Positions 1 through 10,776 of a stretch of DNA of 64,000 bases are shown here, piece after piece; the stretch's first letter is position 1, and the number at the start of each line of letters is the position of its first letter. The stretch is taken from assembly GCA_028583405.1 (NCBI GenBank), contig CM053251.1, forward strand, positions 3,287,771 to 3,351,770. Reading direction: 5' to 3'. The stretch comes from Pogonophryne albipinna. Lineage: Eukaryota > Chordata > Actinopteri > Perciformes > Artedidraconidae. Below the pieces are notes generated by a model. That model did no database searches and was not told the DNA's origin. It worked only from the letters and a program-made list of their open reading frames with translations. The position numbers were made by a program, and so were the translations under genes.

Positions 1-722
1 AACGAGTTACTTTATGTAGAGTGTAACAAAGTAGTGTAATATATTACTTTTTTTTTTTTAAAGTAATATGTAATATATTACTTTTTCTTAGTAACGACCC
101 CATCTCTGCACCTGACGTGGAAACGTTACTCGTGGACGGGGCTACAGAGCTACTAGAAAGACAGTCGAACCCGGTGCATTTCTCCGTCTGGATGTGGAGC
201 ACTTTTGCTAAATGTTTAGACAAATTGCTCGTGTTACCGCCCTTTCATGCTAAACTCTTATTGCACTTTTGGTAACGAGCATTGTCCACATCGAGACGGC
301 TAAAGTTTAACCACACCTCGGAGCGCGTTCTCTCCGCCATCTCCTCCGTGTGTGTGTGTTGCATGCATGTAGCAGCTGCGTGTGTGTAAACTGCCCCGCC
401 CCCTCGCAAGCAGGCGGGGGAGAGATCTCTCGTCTGAATTGGGAAGATCGAAAATACATTATAGACACATTTTGTAGTCATATTGCATATTAGAAACGGA
501 GTTGGCGACACTAAGACTGCGATATAATGTTTATGTAGCAATAATACATATGACATATGTTTTAAATGTCTCCTGTACCGATAAAAAACAGCGATAACGT
601 TGGAGCTTAACTGGGTGTAGAACACATGTGATGACGTCACCAACGAATCGACGACTGAATTAGTTGCCAACTAATTTGGTCATCGATTTTAATCGATTAA
701 GTCGATTAGTTGTTGCACCCCT
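1..722. mobile_element. hAT-like DNA transposon, one end
   Basis: The right boundary ends in GTTGTTGCACCCCTA, preceded by alternating ATCGATT motifs at about 680-710, a terminal pattern common to hAT-type non-autonomous elements in fish. The element cuts the BEL/Pao gag remnant that begins just to its right. The opposite end is not seen and is probably left of the window. Short open frames inside look non-coding. Assignment rests on the terminus alone. Confidence 0.5.
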
Positions 723-1047
723 AATCCCTAGCCCCAGTGTGGTTTCTGCCATTTAAAGAGACTAATGCACTGCTTACAGAAGCTGCTTGGGTGTATTTAT
801 CAGAGTTGTCTTTTTGTTGAATCCTTTTCTTGTAGATGTGCAATATTGTTGGATGTTTCATTGAACAAACTTCACATTTCATTCTTTTCTGACAGTCTTT
901 GCTTAGATGTCCTTTCGTTAGACAGCCAAAGCATATTCCTTGTGCTTTTAAGCAGTCAATCTTTTCATTGTGAGATTTTTTGTTCATCTTACATGTTTCA
1001 GAGGTGTGTTCTCCTGCACAAAATACACAGCGCTTCTGAACAGTAAT

Positions 1048-1146
1048 TAGAGATGTCCCGATCCGATCACGTGATCGGGGATCGGAGCCGATCACGTGAT
1101 TTTTAAAAGATCGGAATCGGGAGAAAAAGATCGGGGATCGGGAATC

Positions 1147-1181
<35 letters not shown>

Positions 1182-2656
1182 TTTAATGTTACAAAACAAA
1201 AATGACCATGTTCACGTCTTAAAGTCATCCTGAGGCCTTAGTTTTGGTTTAAAATTACACAACATCATGTATGTGTTGCTTCTTTTGGGCTTGTTTTCAG
1301 ACCTGGTTGCTTATTTCTCTCAAATCTGGCAACAGAGTGGGCAGGGCGCAGTGTCCAATAGTAGCAGTAAGCTAACGAGAGGCTACGTTCAGCTGGTGAC
1401 TCGGGAGTCGGGACAGAGAAAATGTCAGCAGTTTGGAAGTATTATAAAATTGAAAGCAAAGGCAGTGTAACAGCCAGATGCAATGTTTGCAAGAAGGAGG
1501 TTCCGCGTGGAGGAAAGAACAGAGCTCAACACGACCAATCTAATACGCCACCTGAGAAACAAACTCCAACAACAACACGGCGAGTACACTAGGGCTGTAC
1601 CCGAATATCCGAATATTCGTTCGTTGGAGTACTATTCGGGTTTCAATTTCGTTATTCGGAAATTCGTTTTGTTTGTTTTTTCCCCCGTTTTTTTTTCAAA
1701 TTGAATTTATTGAAATCTCCAATATCAACGTAAGAGTTTGTGCCTCTTCGTGGGGTGCTAACACTTAACCATAAACGTTATCGTTTAATTTCTCCGTCTT
1801 TATATGTAGATATTACTTTTCTCCGTTACGTTGTTTCCAAAGCAACAACAACTTCCTGTCAACAGCGCTACCTCTCCTTCAAAATAAAAGCATGTCCATA
1901 AATAGGAAGCCAAGCCAAATTACACTTAAGACATATACAACTGCAACGAAAGTAACAAACACAATGAGATATCCTTTTCAATTTCAAAGAACACAAATTG
2001 GGTTACATTAACAAATAACTATAAAACAACAATACTGTAGAATAACAAAATGAATGCCGTGAATACACCGAAATACACGTGTTGAAGCGGTTCGCTGCTG
2101 ATTACTATTGAATTGTGTTACTCCAGTAAGATGGAAATATAATACTTTGTTTATTCATGTTATGTTAAGCTGCTGTTGTTCATTGCATTATTACTAGACT
2201 AGTTAGTCTTAAGGCTAGAATTCTGCACTAAGCCACATTTTTATTTTATTATTTGTGACTGAATGTGAACTTGTGAAGCTAGTCAAGCTACCTCTTTCCA
2301 GTAGAGTTATTTTTGTTTTGTTACTGCACTATCTGCACTCAATTTGTTTACATGGTTATTTTGTGGTGGACCACTGATAAGCTTTATTTTGTTTTGATCC
2401 AATGCTGCACAACTGAACTGATCCAATGCTGCTGTGAAAAAAATAAGCTATATCCATGTTGGATAGAATGGGTAGTTGGGTACGGTCATTTAAATAAAAA
2501 AATAACCTTAAGGGACAACTTGAATGCTTTTTTCCTTTTTTTTCTGTTAATGCATTGCATAAAGATCGGATCGGGAAAAATCGGTATCTGCAGATTGTCA
2601 AAATGAAATGATCGGAATCGGATCGGGAGCAAAAAAAGGTGATCGGAACATCCCTA
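1048..2656 (+). mobile_element. hAT transposon inserted in the Pao gag
   Basis: The ends are TAGAGATGTCCCGATC on the left and the inverse of TAGGGATGTTCCGATC on the right. They are flanked by a perfect 8-bp duplication, ACAGTAAT, at 1040-1047 and 2657-2664. Eight-bp TSDs are the hAT signature. The insertion splits the BEL/Pao gag frame. Inside are a decayed BED zinc finger (1422-1589) and, at about 1590, what looks like the end of another hAT (AGGGCTGTACCCGAATATCC). The remaining sequence to 2656 is AT-rich with no recognisable coding. Confidence 0.9.
1422..1589 (+). pseudogene. BED zinc finger of an hAT transposase, fragment
   Basis: The ATG at 1422 opens a frame reading MSAVWKYYKIESKGSVTARC and then CNVCKKEVPRGGKN, which looks like the N-terminal BED finger hAT transposases use to bind DNA. 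The matching histidine part (TTNLIRHLRNK) is present but in another frame, so a frameshift lies near 1525. The sequence then stops at a nested transposon end near 1588. No catalytic domain is seen. It is the only coding trace of the 1048-2656 element. Confidence 0.65.
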
Positions 2657-4111
2657 ACAGTAATGCCTTTATGGTCTGATTTGATGTTTTGGAAAGGTTT
2701 TTGCTCTTCATTGACTCCTGGGCTTGTCACAGTAACAAAACTACTTCCCTTATAACCATGAGAAGGCTTATTGCTGGGTGATTTGTACACTTTAGTATCC
2801 CTTTTTGGCATGACATCCTGTATGTCTCCAAACATGGGGTCTGATACGATGCGTGCATGCTTTTCAATGAAGTCGACCAATATTGGAAACTTTGCTCTCG
2901 TCTTATTGTGTTCATAATATGCATATGCAGTTGTTCTCCACTTTTCCCTATGTTTAAATGGGAGTTTCCTGATCATATTTCTCATGTTTGATGTGCTATT
3001 CATTTCATCCAAAAACTCAACATCTTCCATTGTGTTGCAACATCCACGAAGAAAGATAGCATAAGAATGCAGTGCTTTTCTATCTTCACTCTTGATGGCA
3101 TTCCAGTTCAACATTTTGTCCAAACAAGCTGCTGCGATTAAGAGTTGATGTCCATAGTTCTCTTGGAGCAGTCTTTTGGCTTCCAAAAAGCCCTTTTTAG
3201 AATCCATGTATTGGCAACTTTTGACCAAGTCTTTAGCTTGGCCTTCTGTATACTGCTCTCGAAAGAACAGCCTGTCTTTGTAATTGTCAGTTTTATCTTC
3301 TATTGTATGTTCGAACATTCTGATGAATGAAAGGTACTGTAATGGATCTCCTTTTAAGATGGGTATTTCTCTGGATGGGAGTAATGTTAAGCATTGCTCC
3401 TTCATTAGCATTTCAGTGATTTCGTTTTGTCGCTGCATTACTTGAATAAAGTCATTTATTTCTGTCCGAGAGCTTTGTCTGACTTGGATGGAGTGATGCT
3501 GGTGTGCTGATGCTGCTGTCCTTGTTGTGGGCCCTGGTTGTAATACTTGGACATGACCACTAGGGGCTTCCTGACTTGAGTTCATTGGATTTTAGTATAT
3601 AAAACTCTTTTTATTATCCTTCTCCACAGGTTTTCCTTGGTTGTCTTCATCCTGGAAATCATCATTTTCAGCCGGCTGACCAGTGTCATACTGCTCCTCC
3701 CCCACACGAGGGTCAGGATCAGAGTCATCATCCTCAGAAGCTTCCAATGTTTTAATTTTGGCTGTTGGAGCATCAATATCAGTTTGAAGCTCAAGCTTTT
3801 CCATTTTAGCTCTGATATTGGCTTTCATTGCTTCCAGTTCAGCTTCTTGTTTTTCAAGTGAGTGTTTCTATGATAAGGCAGCAGCGCGTGATCTGAGCGC
3901 AGCTCTTTCTGCCTCTGCCTTTCTTCTTACTGATGAAGCTGTTGAAGATTTGTTGCTGCCACTAGAACTTTTACCTTTTTTGCTTATCATGCCCACTGAT
4001 GTTGCTTTATGTGGACTTGACATACATGCAGTATATGAACCATGGTCAGAAGGAGACACATGCTCAAAGGAGGTAGCCAACCATTTCTTCATCACATCTT
4101 GAAACTCATTG

Positions 4112-6399
4112 AAATATGCAAGTTTTTGTACTGAAGCCCTTCAACAAGATTTGCATGCCAAAGCCAAGAGAACAAAAATCCTCTAAAAAACAATGGGTCA
4201 GGAGAAAATGATTGACACTTCCTTTGTCAAAGGTCTTGAAGTGAGTTGCATCGAAGGCAATGATTTTTATCAGCTGCCTAAAGTATACACACAAGAGGAA
4301 ATTCCTGCTGGAAAAGAGCACATTCCCACTCAAGAGACCATAAATAAAAGGCAATATCTAAGAGAAATTAAGTTGCCTGAATTGTGAAATCGGGTTACTT
4401 ATAGGAACAAATGCACCAAAGCTAATGGAGCCGTGGAAAATAATAAACAGTCAAAATGGAGGACCTTTTGCTGTTAAGACATTCCTAGGTTGGGTTGTGA
4501 ATGGACTGAATCAGGAAACCACTGAATCTGAGAATACTTCATGTGCTGTTGTTAATCGGATATCAGTGACAGATTTAGGTGAGCTGCTGGTGCAGCAATA
4601 CAATCATGACTTTCCAGAGAAAGGTTTTGATGACAAACCATTTTTAAAGATCATGTCAGATTCAGCTCAAATCAAAGATGGACATTATCAGCTTGAATTT
4701 CCATTTAAACAGAAGAATATCAAAAGGAACAAAGTTGTCCATGATGAATATAACACATTCTTGGAGGCTGTGATAGCTAAAGGTCACGCTCAGCTACTGC
4801 CCCAAGAGCAGCTCAAACCTGAGAGTGGAAAGGTGTGGTACATACCACATCATGGGGTTCATCACCCAAAGAAGGGCAAGATTCGTGTAGTGTTCGATTG
4901 TTCTGCATCTTATCAAGGATATTCATTAAATGACAAGCTTATTCAGGGTCCCAATCTTACCAACACGCTACTTGGTGTGCTCATTCGATTCAGACAAGAA
5001 CAGATAGCTTTCAAGGCTGATGTCGAGAGGATGTATCATCAGGTCAAGGTGGCTCCTGCTGATCAAGATTTTCTTTGGTGGCCAGGAGGAGATGTCAGTT
5101 TACCTCTCGCTCAGTACAGGATGACAGTACATCTATTTGGTGCCACTTCATCAGCAAGTTGTGCAACCTATGCTCTCACTAAAACCGCTGAAGACAACGA
5201 CGATGATTTCTCTGCAGAGGCTGTTGACACTGTCGGAAGAAATTTCTATGTTGATGACTGCTTAAGATCTGTCGCTTCTGCTGATCAAGCTGTGAAGTTA
5301 TGTGAAGAACTCAAGGATCTTTGTGCAAAGGGAGGTTTTAATCCGACATATCTCTCTGACATCTCATAAGTTATCCAGGTTAAGACACAAATACTGGATA
5401 CCATGTGCCAATGCATTAGCCAGAAAAATAATATCTGAATGTACTGTGTGCAGACGCATGCATGGAAATGCAGGAGAACAAAAAATGTCAGATCTGCCAC
5501 CATTCACATATGTTGGAGTGGATTACTTTGGCCCACTGGAAGTGAAAAGAGGACGAAGCATTGTGAAACGATATGGAGTTATCTTTACCTGGCTAACTAC
5601 CAGAGCAGTGCACTTGGAAGTAGCTCATTCGTTAGATACAGATTCATGCATTAATGCCTGCAGACGTTTCATCAGCAGAAGAGGACAAGTATTGGAGATG
5701 CGGTCAGACAATGGGACTAATTTCGTTGCCACTGAAAGAGAGCTAAAGGAATCTATAAAAGAGTGGAATCTGAGCAAAATAGAACAAGCTCTCCAGCAAA
5801 AGGGTGTGAAATGGACCTTCAATCCTCCTTACGGAGCACATCATGGCAGATTATGGGAAAGACTAATCTGGCTTGTAAAGAAAATTCTGCTATCCATCAC
5901 AAAACAACAAACACTTGATGACGAAAGCCTTTCAACAGTTCTGTGTGAAGTTAAAGGAATTCTCAACAGCCGACCAATAACTACAGTGTCAAATTATCCA
6001 AATGACTTGGAACTTCTCACACCAAACCATTTGCTGCAGCTCAAGGTCAAACCTTCGTTGCCCCCAGGCTTATTCCATCAGCAAGATACATACTCAAGAC
6101 ACCGCTGGCGACAAGTGCAGTACATAGCAAATTTGTTTTGGACCAGATGGATCAAAGAATATCTACCACTTTTGCAAGAAAGACAGCAATGGAATTGCAT
6201 TAAAAGGAACTTCATACCTGGAGACATCGTATTAATTAAGGATTCAACTGCACCTTGTGGATCCTGGTTAATGGCAAGAGTTATGGAGACACGTCCTGGA
6301 TCTGGAGGACTAATTCGGAGTGTTCTTCTTAAGACAAAAACCAACACGCTGGAAAGACCAATAAGCAAAATATGCCTAATGGTGCCTGCCTTAGAATAA
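4112..6399 (+). pseudogene. BEL/Pao retrotransposon pol, degenerate
   Basis: Three domains can be read in order. A partial retropepsin-like region starts at about 4112, just past where the active-site Asp should be, and contains a stop at 4184-4186. After a frameshift near 4385-4390 comes reverse transcriptase, with GLLIGTNAPK, KADVERMYHQVKV and the catalytic FYVDD encoded near 5250. At about 5340-5370 the thumb, RNase H and integrase N-terminus are missing and the frame changes. The integrase core then follows (VGVDYFGPL, then RSDNGTNF, with a glutamate-containing HHGRLWERLIW downstream) together with the C-terminal domain usual in Pao elements, ending at 6399. The protein would have copied and inserted the element; this copy cannot. 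It lies head to head with the minus-strand gag, so the two belong to different copies or to one inverted copy. Confidence 0.85.
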
Positions 6400-6534
6400 G
6401 GAAATAACTGAAGATGGACCATTAAGACACCCTGTCTATCTCAAATAGAATATGAAGACTGACTTTGTCTGGCTCTTTTTGAATTTTTGTTTATTGTTAT
6501 TCAAGATGCATGCCCATAACAATAGGGGCCGGTA

Positions 6535-6875
6535 TGTTAGAGCCAGTATTTTGATTTTATAAGAAAGGCCACCTAATTGTGACGTCTGTAGTGAACGCAC
6601 TATAAAGGACTACAATTCCCACGGCGCCTGTGCTAAAGCCACAGTGATGGGCAACCTGTATTCTTTTGAATATTGTAAAGGACTATTTTCTTTGTTGCAT
6701 GTGCAAAAGTTTGTTATGTTATTTTGAGCAAACACATCGCAACATCTTCTAAACCATTGGAGGCCAAGCAACACTTCTAACTGTGAGTAATTTAAGGGAA
6801 AGAAACGAGTTAGAACTGTCTGTTTAAGGCGTCTAGTGGCTTGATGGAAAGACAAGGAAGGATACCACGACAACT
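6535..6875 (+). repeat. BEL/Pao 3' LTR
   Basis: A purine-rich tract (AATAGGGGCCGG) precedes TGTTAGAGCC at 6535, the expected polypurine tract and LTR start just downstream of the Pao pol. The LTR runs to about 6875, where a different repeat begins. The exact right end and any 5' partner are not resolved. The stretch 6400-6534 is pol 3' flank without a gene. Confidence 0.6.
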
Positions 6876-7265
6876 AGTACAGTACAGTTCAAATACAGAT
6901 TATTTCAGTTCATCGAAATGCTGCACCTTAATGTTTATTTTATTATATTTTGTATTTATTTGAGTGAATATTCACAGTTTTATAATAATTAAAAACCCAA
7001 AACTAATAGTTTATGTTTTGTGAGTACTAGTACAGTAAAGTTCAAATACAGATTATTTCAGTTCATCAAAATGCTGCACCTTGATGTTTATTTTATTATA
7101 TTTTGTATTTATTTGAGTGAATACATTATTCACAGTTTAATAATAATTTAAAAAACCCAAAAAATATATTTTATATTTTGTGTTAATTTTTTCTGCTGTA
7201 CCGAAAACGTGACCTAAAAACCGAGGTAACCGAACATAAATGTGTGTGAACCATTACACCCCTAG
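6873..7265. repeat. Two-unit direct repeat in an hAT-like element end
   Basis: Two copies with a period of 153 bp start at 6873 and 7026. Each begins ACTAGTACAGTA and contains TTCAAATACAGATTATTTCA followed by an AT-rich stretch. They differ by a few substitutions and small indels. The block ends at about 7265 with CATTACACCCCTAG, a common hAT-type terminus. The matching left end is not seen. Confidence 0.6.
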
Positions 7266-7652
7266 CTTTTACACATTTAAAAAGAAAATGTGAATAAAGA
7301 AGCACATTAAAACTATAGTATCAATGTATGTCACATTTAACCAACTAGTGCCTACATGTATGGGTAATATTTAAATCAGTAAATTAAATGGCATATTATT
7401 CAATGTATGTATTTTTATAAATATATTTATTTTGGTAAGTTTGCTCTTCCGTAATACATTTTAATTGTTATAATAAAGTACATGTGTAAGATATGAACGC
7501 ATACTTACACTTTTAATGGAGTATTTTCACAGTGTTGTGTTCAGGATCTACTACCTGCAGCAAGTGCTGATAGAGGGCCTAAGTGTTATTAATGTGATAA
7601 TAAAGTGCTACTGAAGAGTTTAAAGTGTTAATTAAGGGTAAAGGGAACAGAC
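7266..7652. other. Intron-derived sequence of the duplicated zinc-finger locus
   Basis: No gene is seen. From about 7490 to 7652 the minus strand matches the first intron of the zinc-finger gene near 37,550-37,620 and 40,226-40,320, including TATCAGCACTTGCTGCAGGT. The rest is AT-rich. Confidence 0.6.
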
Positions 7653-7896
7653 CTGCTCTGTGTATCCGAAGCTGAGGCTGTAAAGCAGCGTCCAGTAGTT
7701 TCTGGAGTCTCTTGTTCTCCTCTTTGGAAAGAGACAGCTCCTCCTCGTACTCTGCCATCGTTTTTTCAAACAGAGCAAATATCTCTTCAACAGTGAGTCG
7801 CTGCTTCTTCAACGACAGCAGCATTTGGACTTTACTCATGTTTACTAGATCACCTTTTCCTGCAAACTCCGTTAAACACACCGTTTCTCTCTCCAT
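7653..7896 (-). pseudogene. Orphan first exon of a fish C2H2 zinc-finger gene
   Basis: The minus strand encodes MSKVQMLLSLKKQRLTVEEI and a charged helix ending LQPQLRIHRAG. This is the N-terminal module seen at the start of many teleost zinc-finger proteins. The usual start is the ATG at 7839; an upstream in-frame ATG lies at 7896. A GT donor follows at 7652-7651, giving the same exon end as the copy at 37,363-37,549. No second exon with fingers lies downstream (below 7650), which is filled by transposons, so this copy is orphaned unless it splices outside the window. Its 5' UTR is split by the hAT at 7977-10018. Confidence 0.75.
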
Positions 7897-8122
7897 CAAA
7901 CTCTCAATCTGACTAGTGTTGCTAACGTGTTTCCAGCTAGCATGCTAAGCTAGCTCCTATAGTCCGCGGTAAACGGTAGTGATGACAGTTTGACACTGAA
8001 GCTTCGAACGGAGCTTCAACCCTGGACTTCCTATTTCATAGAAGCAGTGCTTCGAAGCTTGCGTGACATATGACGTCGGAAGCAGCAACTGCTTCAAATC
8101 ACGTGACATGTGACGTCCGAAC

Positions 8123-9226
8123 CAAGCCCCCAGGAAGTGCGCCGGACTCACATGAAAATATTCGTGCTGGCCAAACGGCGGTACTACACTTCCGTTTGGT
8201 TGCCAGGCCCGGAAACACTTTTTCCCATTGACTTACATGGGGAAAGAATGGTCTGTAAATCGTTGAATAATTTTTTTTAAACTAAATAAACTACCCAGTA
8301 TGAACACTTGTATAGCCCTTATTAAAAACATTCGTTCCTCAAGTTGTAATAATGTGCTAATAACGTTATTCTGAGAGTTATTTCCCTCTGCATTATGAAC
8401 GCGCATCTAACCCACAGGACCGCGCCACCCGGCACGTTCATGTTACGTGTCCCGACCAATCAGAGCACACTGTGCTCACAGGGAGGGTGGGGGCTGGAGC
8501 TATTGGAGCTACAATGAGCCGTTAAAGGCATAGAGTGAAATTCAGTGAATACACGTAGTTTACAGAGATGCTGTTTGAGAAACCAATGTGAGTTGCGTTT
8601 ATCTTTACCCATGGATGCACAATAAGAACGGACCCATATCGTCTTACTGCCATCCCACGGAGCTGTAATAATGGATATATTGCACATGTTTGCTGTAATT
8701 CATTATCATACTACATTGGCTGTATGATTAAATCTTGTACCGTAAATGTTGTATTAAATAAAGTTAATATTACTTATTATTATAAGTATATATAGGCCTA
8801 TATATATATATACAGTGCAATCATTCTTTCATGCTAAATGAAGCTCTGTTGCTTGGATATCACTAGATCCTGTTACAGCGTAATATAAGTACATAACGAT
8901 TGATGTACATTAGCATAATTACTAGCTAGCCGCTAGCTGCTAACTGCCGCCTCGTTAATATCAAATCCATCCATGCTGTCATGAACGTGCGGTGCTGTTA
9001 CGTGTACGCAAATTGACGTGCTTGATGTGAACGAGCATTTTGGTTAAAGTTGCGCATGCGCTATGAGCGCACATACGGGTACTTCTCAGGCATGCCGGGT
9101 AATCTGTGACGTTTCACTCTCTCAAAAGTTGGGCCATTTTATCATCATGTGCTAATGAGCAACTCTCATAGGAATGAATGAGGCCCCGTCTCCCACGCTG
9201 TATCCAGTTCTTATTATACATCCATG
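8123..9226 (-). mobile_element. Unclassified DNA element X, copy 1
   Basis: Begins CAAGCCCCCAGGAAG and ends TACATCCATG. It is flanked by a perfect 8-bp TSD GTCCGAAC at 8115-8122 and 9227-9234. A second copy lies inverted at 53749-54956 with its own perfect 8-bp TSD, which fixes both ends. The termini share only CA...TG with no long inverted repeat. No coding region was found. Eight-bp TSDs fit hAT or P-type transposases. Confidence 0.85.
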
Positions 9227-9610
9227 GTCCGAACCAGCAACTGCTTCATTTCCTGAATGAATCACTTGACTGGTTCACGGTCCATTCACGCGATTCAATG
9301 CACTGCCTCGTCTCGATTCTGACAGGTGACAGGTTGAAACAGTTTCGAATTTGAGCGCTTCAACCATAGACTGTATATGGCTTCAACACTTTATGACCGC
9401 TCTAAACAATGCGCAATGTGTGGGTTGTTGTCGTAGTTTGCGTTGTTGCTGTTGAGTTGTTGTTGGTATTGCATTTTAATTGTAGTATAATTATAGAGCA
9501 AGCCAGGAAGAAATATAGGTCGTTCTGGCTCGGGAAACACTTCGAAATGTGGAGAAGTTCTGAACAAAAAGACAATTATCAGTAATATAAAAACGGTTCA
9601 ATGTTTTAAG

Positions 9611-9685
9611 GAATAGATAGCCCAGTGGGTAGAGCCGGCGGCCCGCGGTGATGTCCTCCGTTGCAGCTGGTTCAAAGCCTGGAAT
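9611..9685 (+). repeat. tRNA-like segment, probable SINE head
   Basis: TAGCCCAGTGG at 9618-9628 matches the RNA polymerase III A box, and GGTTCAAAGCC at 9669-9679 matches the B box perfectly. They are 40 bp apart, as in a tRNA gene. The segment between does not form an obvious anticodon arm, so a tRNA-derived SINE or tRNA pseudogene is more likely than a working tRNA. It lies inside the 7977-10018 hAT. Confidence 0.45.
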
Positions 9686-10169
9686 GGATACTTTTAATCA
9701 TTGCTTTTCAACTTTAATACTTTAATAACTGTTAAAAGGCCCTCTCCTCCCGAAAAATTGTCCAGCACTCTCTAGTCTCTTCTCAATAACCCAATACACA
9801 CATTTGTCAATCTTTAATTGCAAATAGAACATGATATTCAGTCTTAGTGTGTGTGTGCATCGAATATTTTTCAAGGCAAAGATACGTTAAACCCACTGCA
9901 GCCTTGCACTTCGCCAGGAGAGGTCGCTGTAACTGAAGCTTCGAGAAATGAACCTATTTCCGACACAATTGTCCAAGTGGTTCGACGCTTCATTCAAAGC
10001 TTCATTTTGCCATCACTAGTAAACGCTACAGAAAAAAGAGCACACAGTCCATTCAGAGGTTTATCCAAACACAAAGATGATGGATCAGTAGTGCTGGAGC
10101 TCACACACACTTTCTCAGGAACACAGAGAGAGAGAACCGTAGCAACGAGACGCCACCTCGATCCAGGTT

Positions 10170-10572
10170 CTTCTTCTTCTCTCGGTTTTTGGCGGATTGC
10201 AAACAACTTTAAGGTGCGTACCGCCACCTACTGTACAAGAGTGTGTATCACCATATCATCCTCTCACCACTTGTGGAATTATACCATCGTGTTGTTTACG
10301 TTGTTTTAAATTCTTCCAATCAATCCTGTTTCACTCAAATACTTAAGAATGGCCTTCCTGGTAGCTCTTACCCCCTCACCTTCTGTTCCCAGTATCCCCA
10401 TCAGGCTCCACTCCCTTCCTGCCTCTCTGACCCTGTCTCTTAGTTTTTCCCTCTCTGTTTTGTACATGTTGCAGTGTAATATTATGTGTTCCACATTTTC
10501 TTTCACTTCACACCCCCTGCATTCTTCAACTTCACTTTTTCCCTTTAAAAACATTGTGCCGTTTAATCCTGT
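10170..10572 (-). pseudogene. 3' end of a non-LTR retrotransposon with RNase H (I/Nimb-like)
   Basis: The minus strand encodes MFLKGKSEVEECRGCEVKEN and then HIILHC, giving a CCHC knuckle (C-x2-C-x8-H-x4-C), followed by a conserved tail ending SETGLIGRI and a stop at 10306. The 3' UTR runs to a GAA-rich tail near 10,170. The plus-strand copy at 36,166-37,085 extends further 5' and contains an RNase H domain, which is the basis for placing the element near the I clade. This copy is cut at its 5' side near 10,573 by a repeat starting ACACTGTAAAAA. Confidence 0.7.
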
Positions 10573-10772
10573 ACACTGTAAAAACCGATGGTGAAGTCAA
10601 CAAAACTCGATTTTTTAATGTAATTTACTTGCCCTAAATTAGTTATTTTTCAATGTGCGTTTAAATAAGTAACACTTAGGCAACAATGAGAACATGTTTT
10701 AAGAACTTATTTTATTATTTGTAAATTAATATCACATTTTCTGAACATTCTTATAAATACGTTTTGGAAAAC
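10573..10772. repeat. AT-rich repeat with ACACTGTAAAAA terminus
   Basis: Starts ACACTGTAAAAACC where the LINE fragment of copy A stops and runs AT-rich to the Kolobok TTAA at 10773. ACACTGTAAAAA is a frequent end of fish non-autonomous DNA elements. Only one terminus is seen and there is no coding. Confidence 0.35.
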
Positions 10773-10776
10773 TTAA

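Larger units (their letters stand above)
723..4095 (-). pseudogene. BEL/Pao retrotransposon gag, broken
   Basis: Reading minus from 4095, one frame can be followed through a charged, Ser/Lys- and Glu-rich N-terminal region (about 4095-3600), the gag core typical of BEL/Pao (3585-2665), and cysteine-histidine knuckles at 1047-820, including CFGCLTKGHLSKDC encoded by 892-933 and KCEVCSMKHPTILH just after. The gag packages element RNA. It is clearly dead: in-frame stops lie at 3868-3870 and 3592-3594, an hAT element (1048-2656) interrupts the knuckle region, and another hAT end truncates it near 723. All pieces share one frame once the insertion is discounted. No 5' LTR is seen upstream of 4095; instead the sequence abuts a pol fragment on the opposite strand. 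Family assignment follows the knuckle arrangement and the pol partner nearby. Confidence 0.8.
7977..10018. mobile_element. hAT transposon in the duplicated 5' UTR
   Basis: The ends TAGTGATGACAG and CTGTCATCACTA-like (right end GCCATCACTA) are flanked by GTAAACGG at 7969-7976 and GTAAACGC at 10019-10026, an 8-bp TSD with one mismatch. The empty site is seen in the plus-strand copy near 37,228. The sequence just inside both ends is rich in GAAGCTTCGAA-like motifs. A second element (8123-9226) and a tRNA-like segment (about 9611-9685) lie inside. No transposase is visible, so it is non-autonomous. Confidence 0.85.
7491..10572 (-). repeat. Inverted duplicate, copy A (zinc-finger exon, 5' UTR and LINE fragment)
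   Basis: Minus-strand blocks 10572-10027 and 7968-7491 match plus-strand blocks at about 36,655-37,622 and 40,226-40,320. Shared landmarks are the LINE zinc knuckle, its GAA-rich tail, the 5' UTR (CACTACTGATCCATCATC in copy B), the exon and its donor, and intron sequence. The hAT at 7977-10018 is unique to this copy, and that at 37623-40217 to the other. Confidence 0.85.

Noticed and set aside
6873..7180. CRISPR-like or satellite array
   Set aside because: Only two long direct units exist, in an AT-rich transposon end; there are no spacers of regular length.
9611..9685. Functional tRNA gene
   Set aside because: A and B boxes match, but no convincing anticodon stem or acceptor pairing was seen and it sits inside a transposon; kept only as a tRNA-like repeat.
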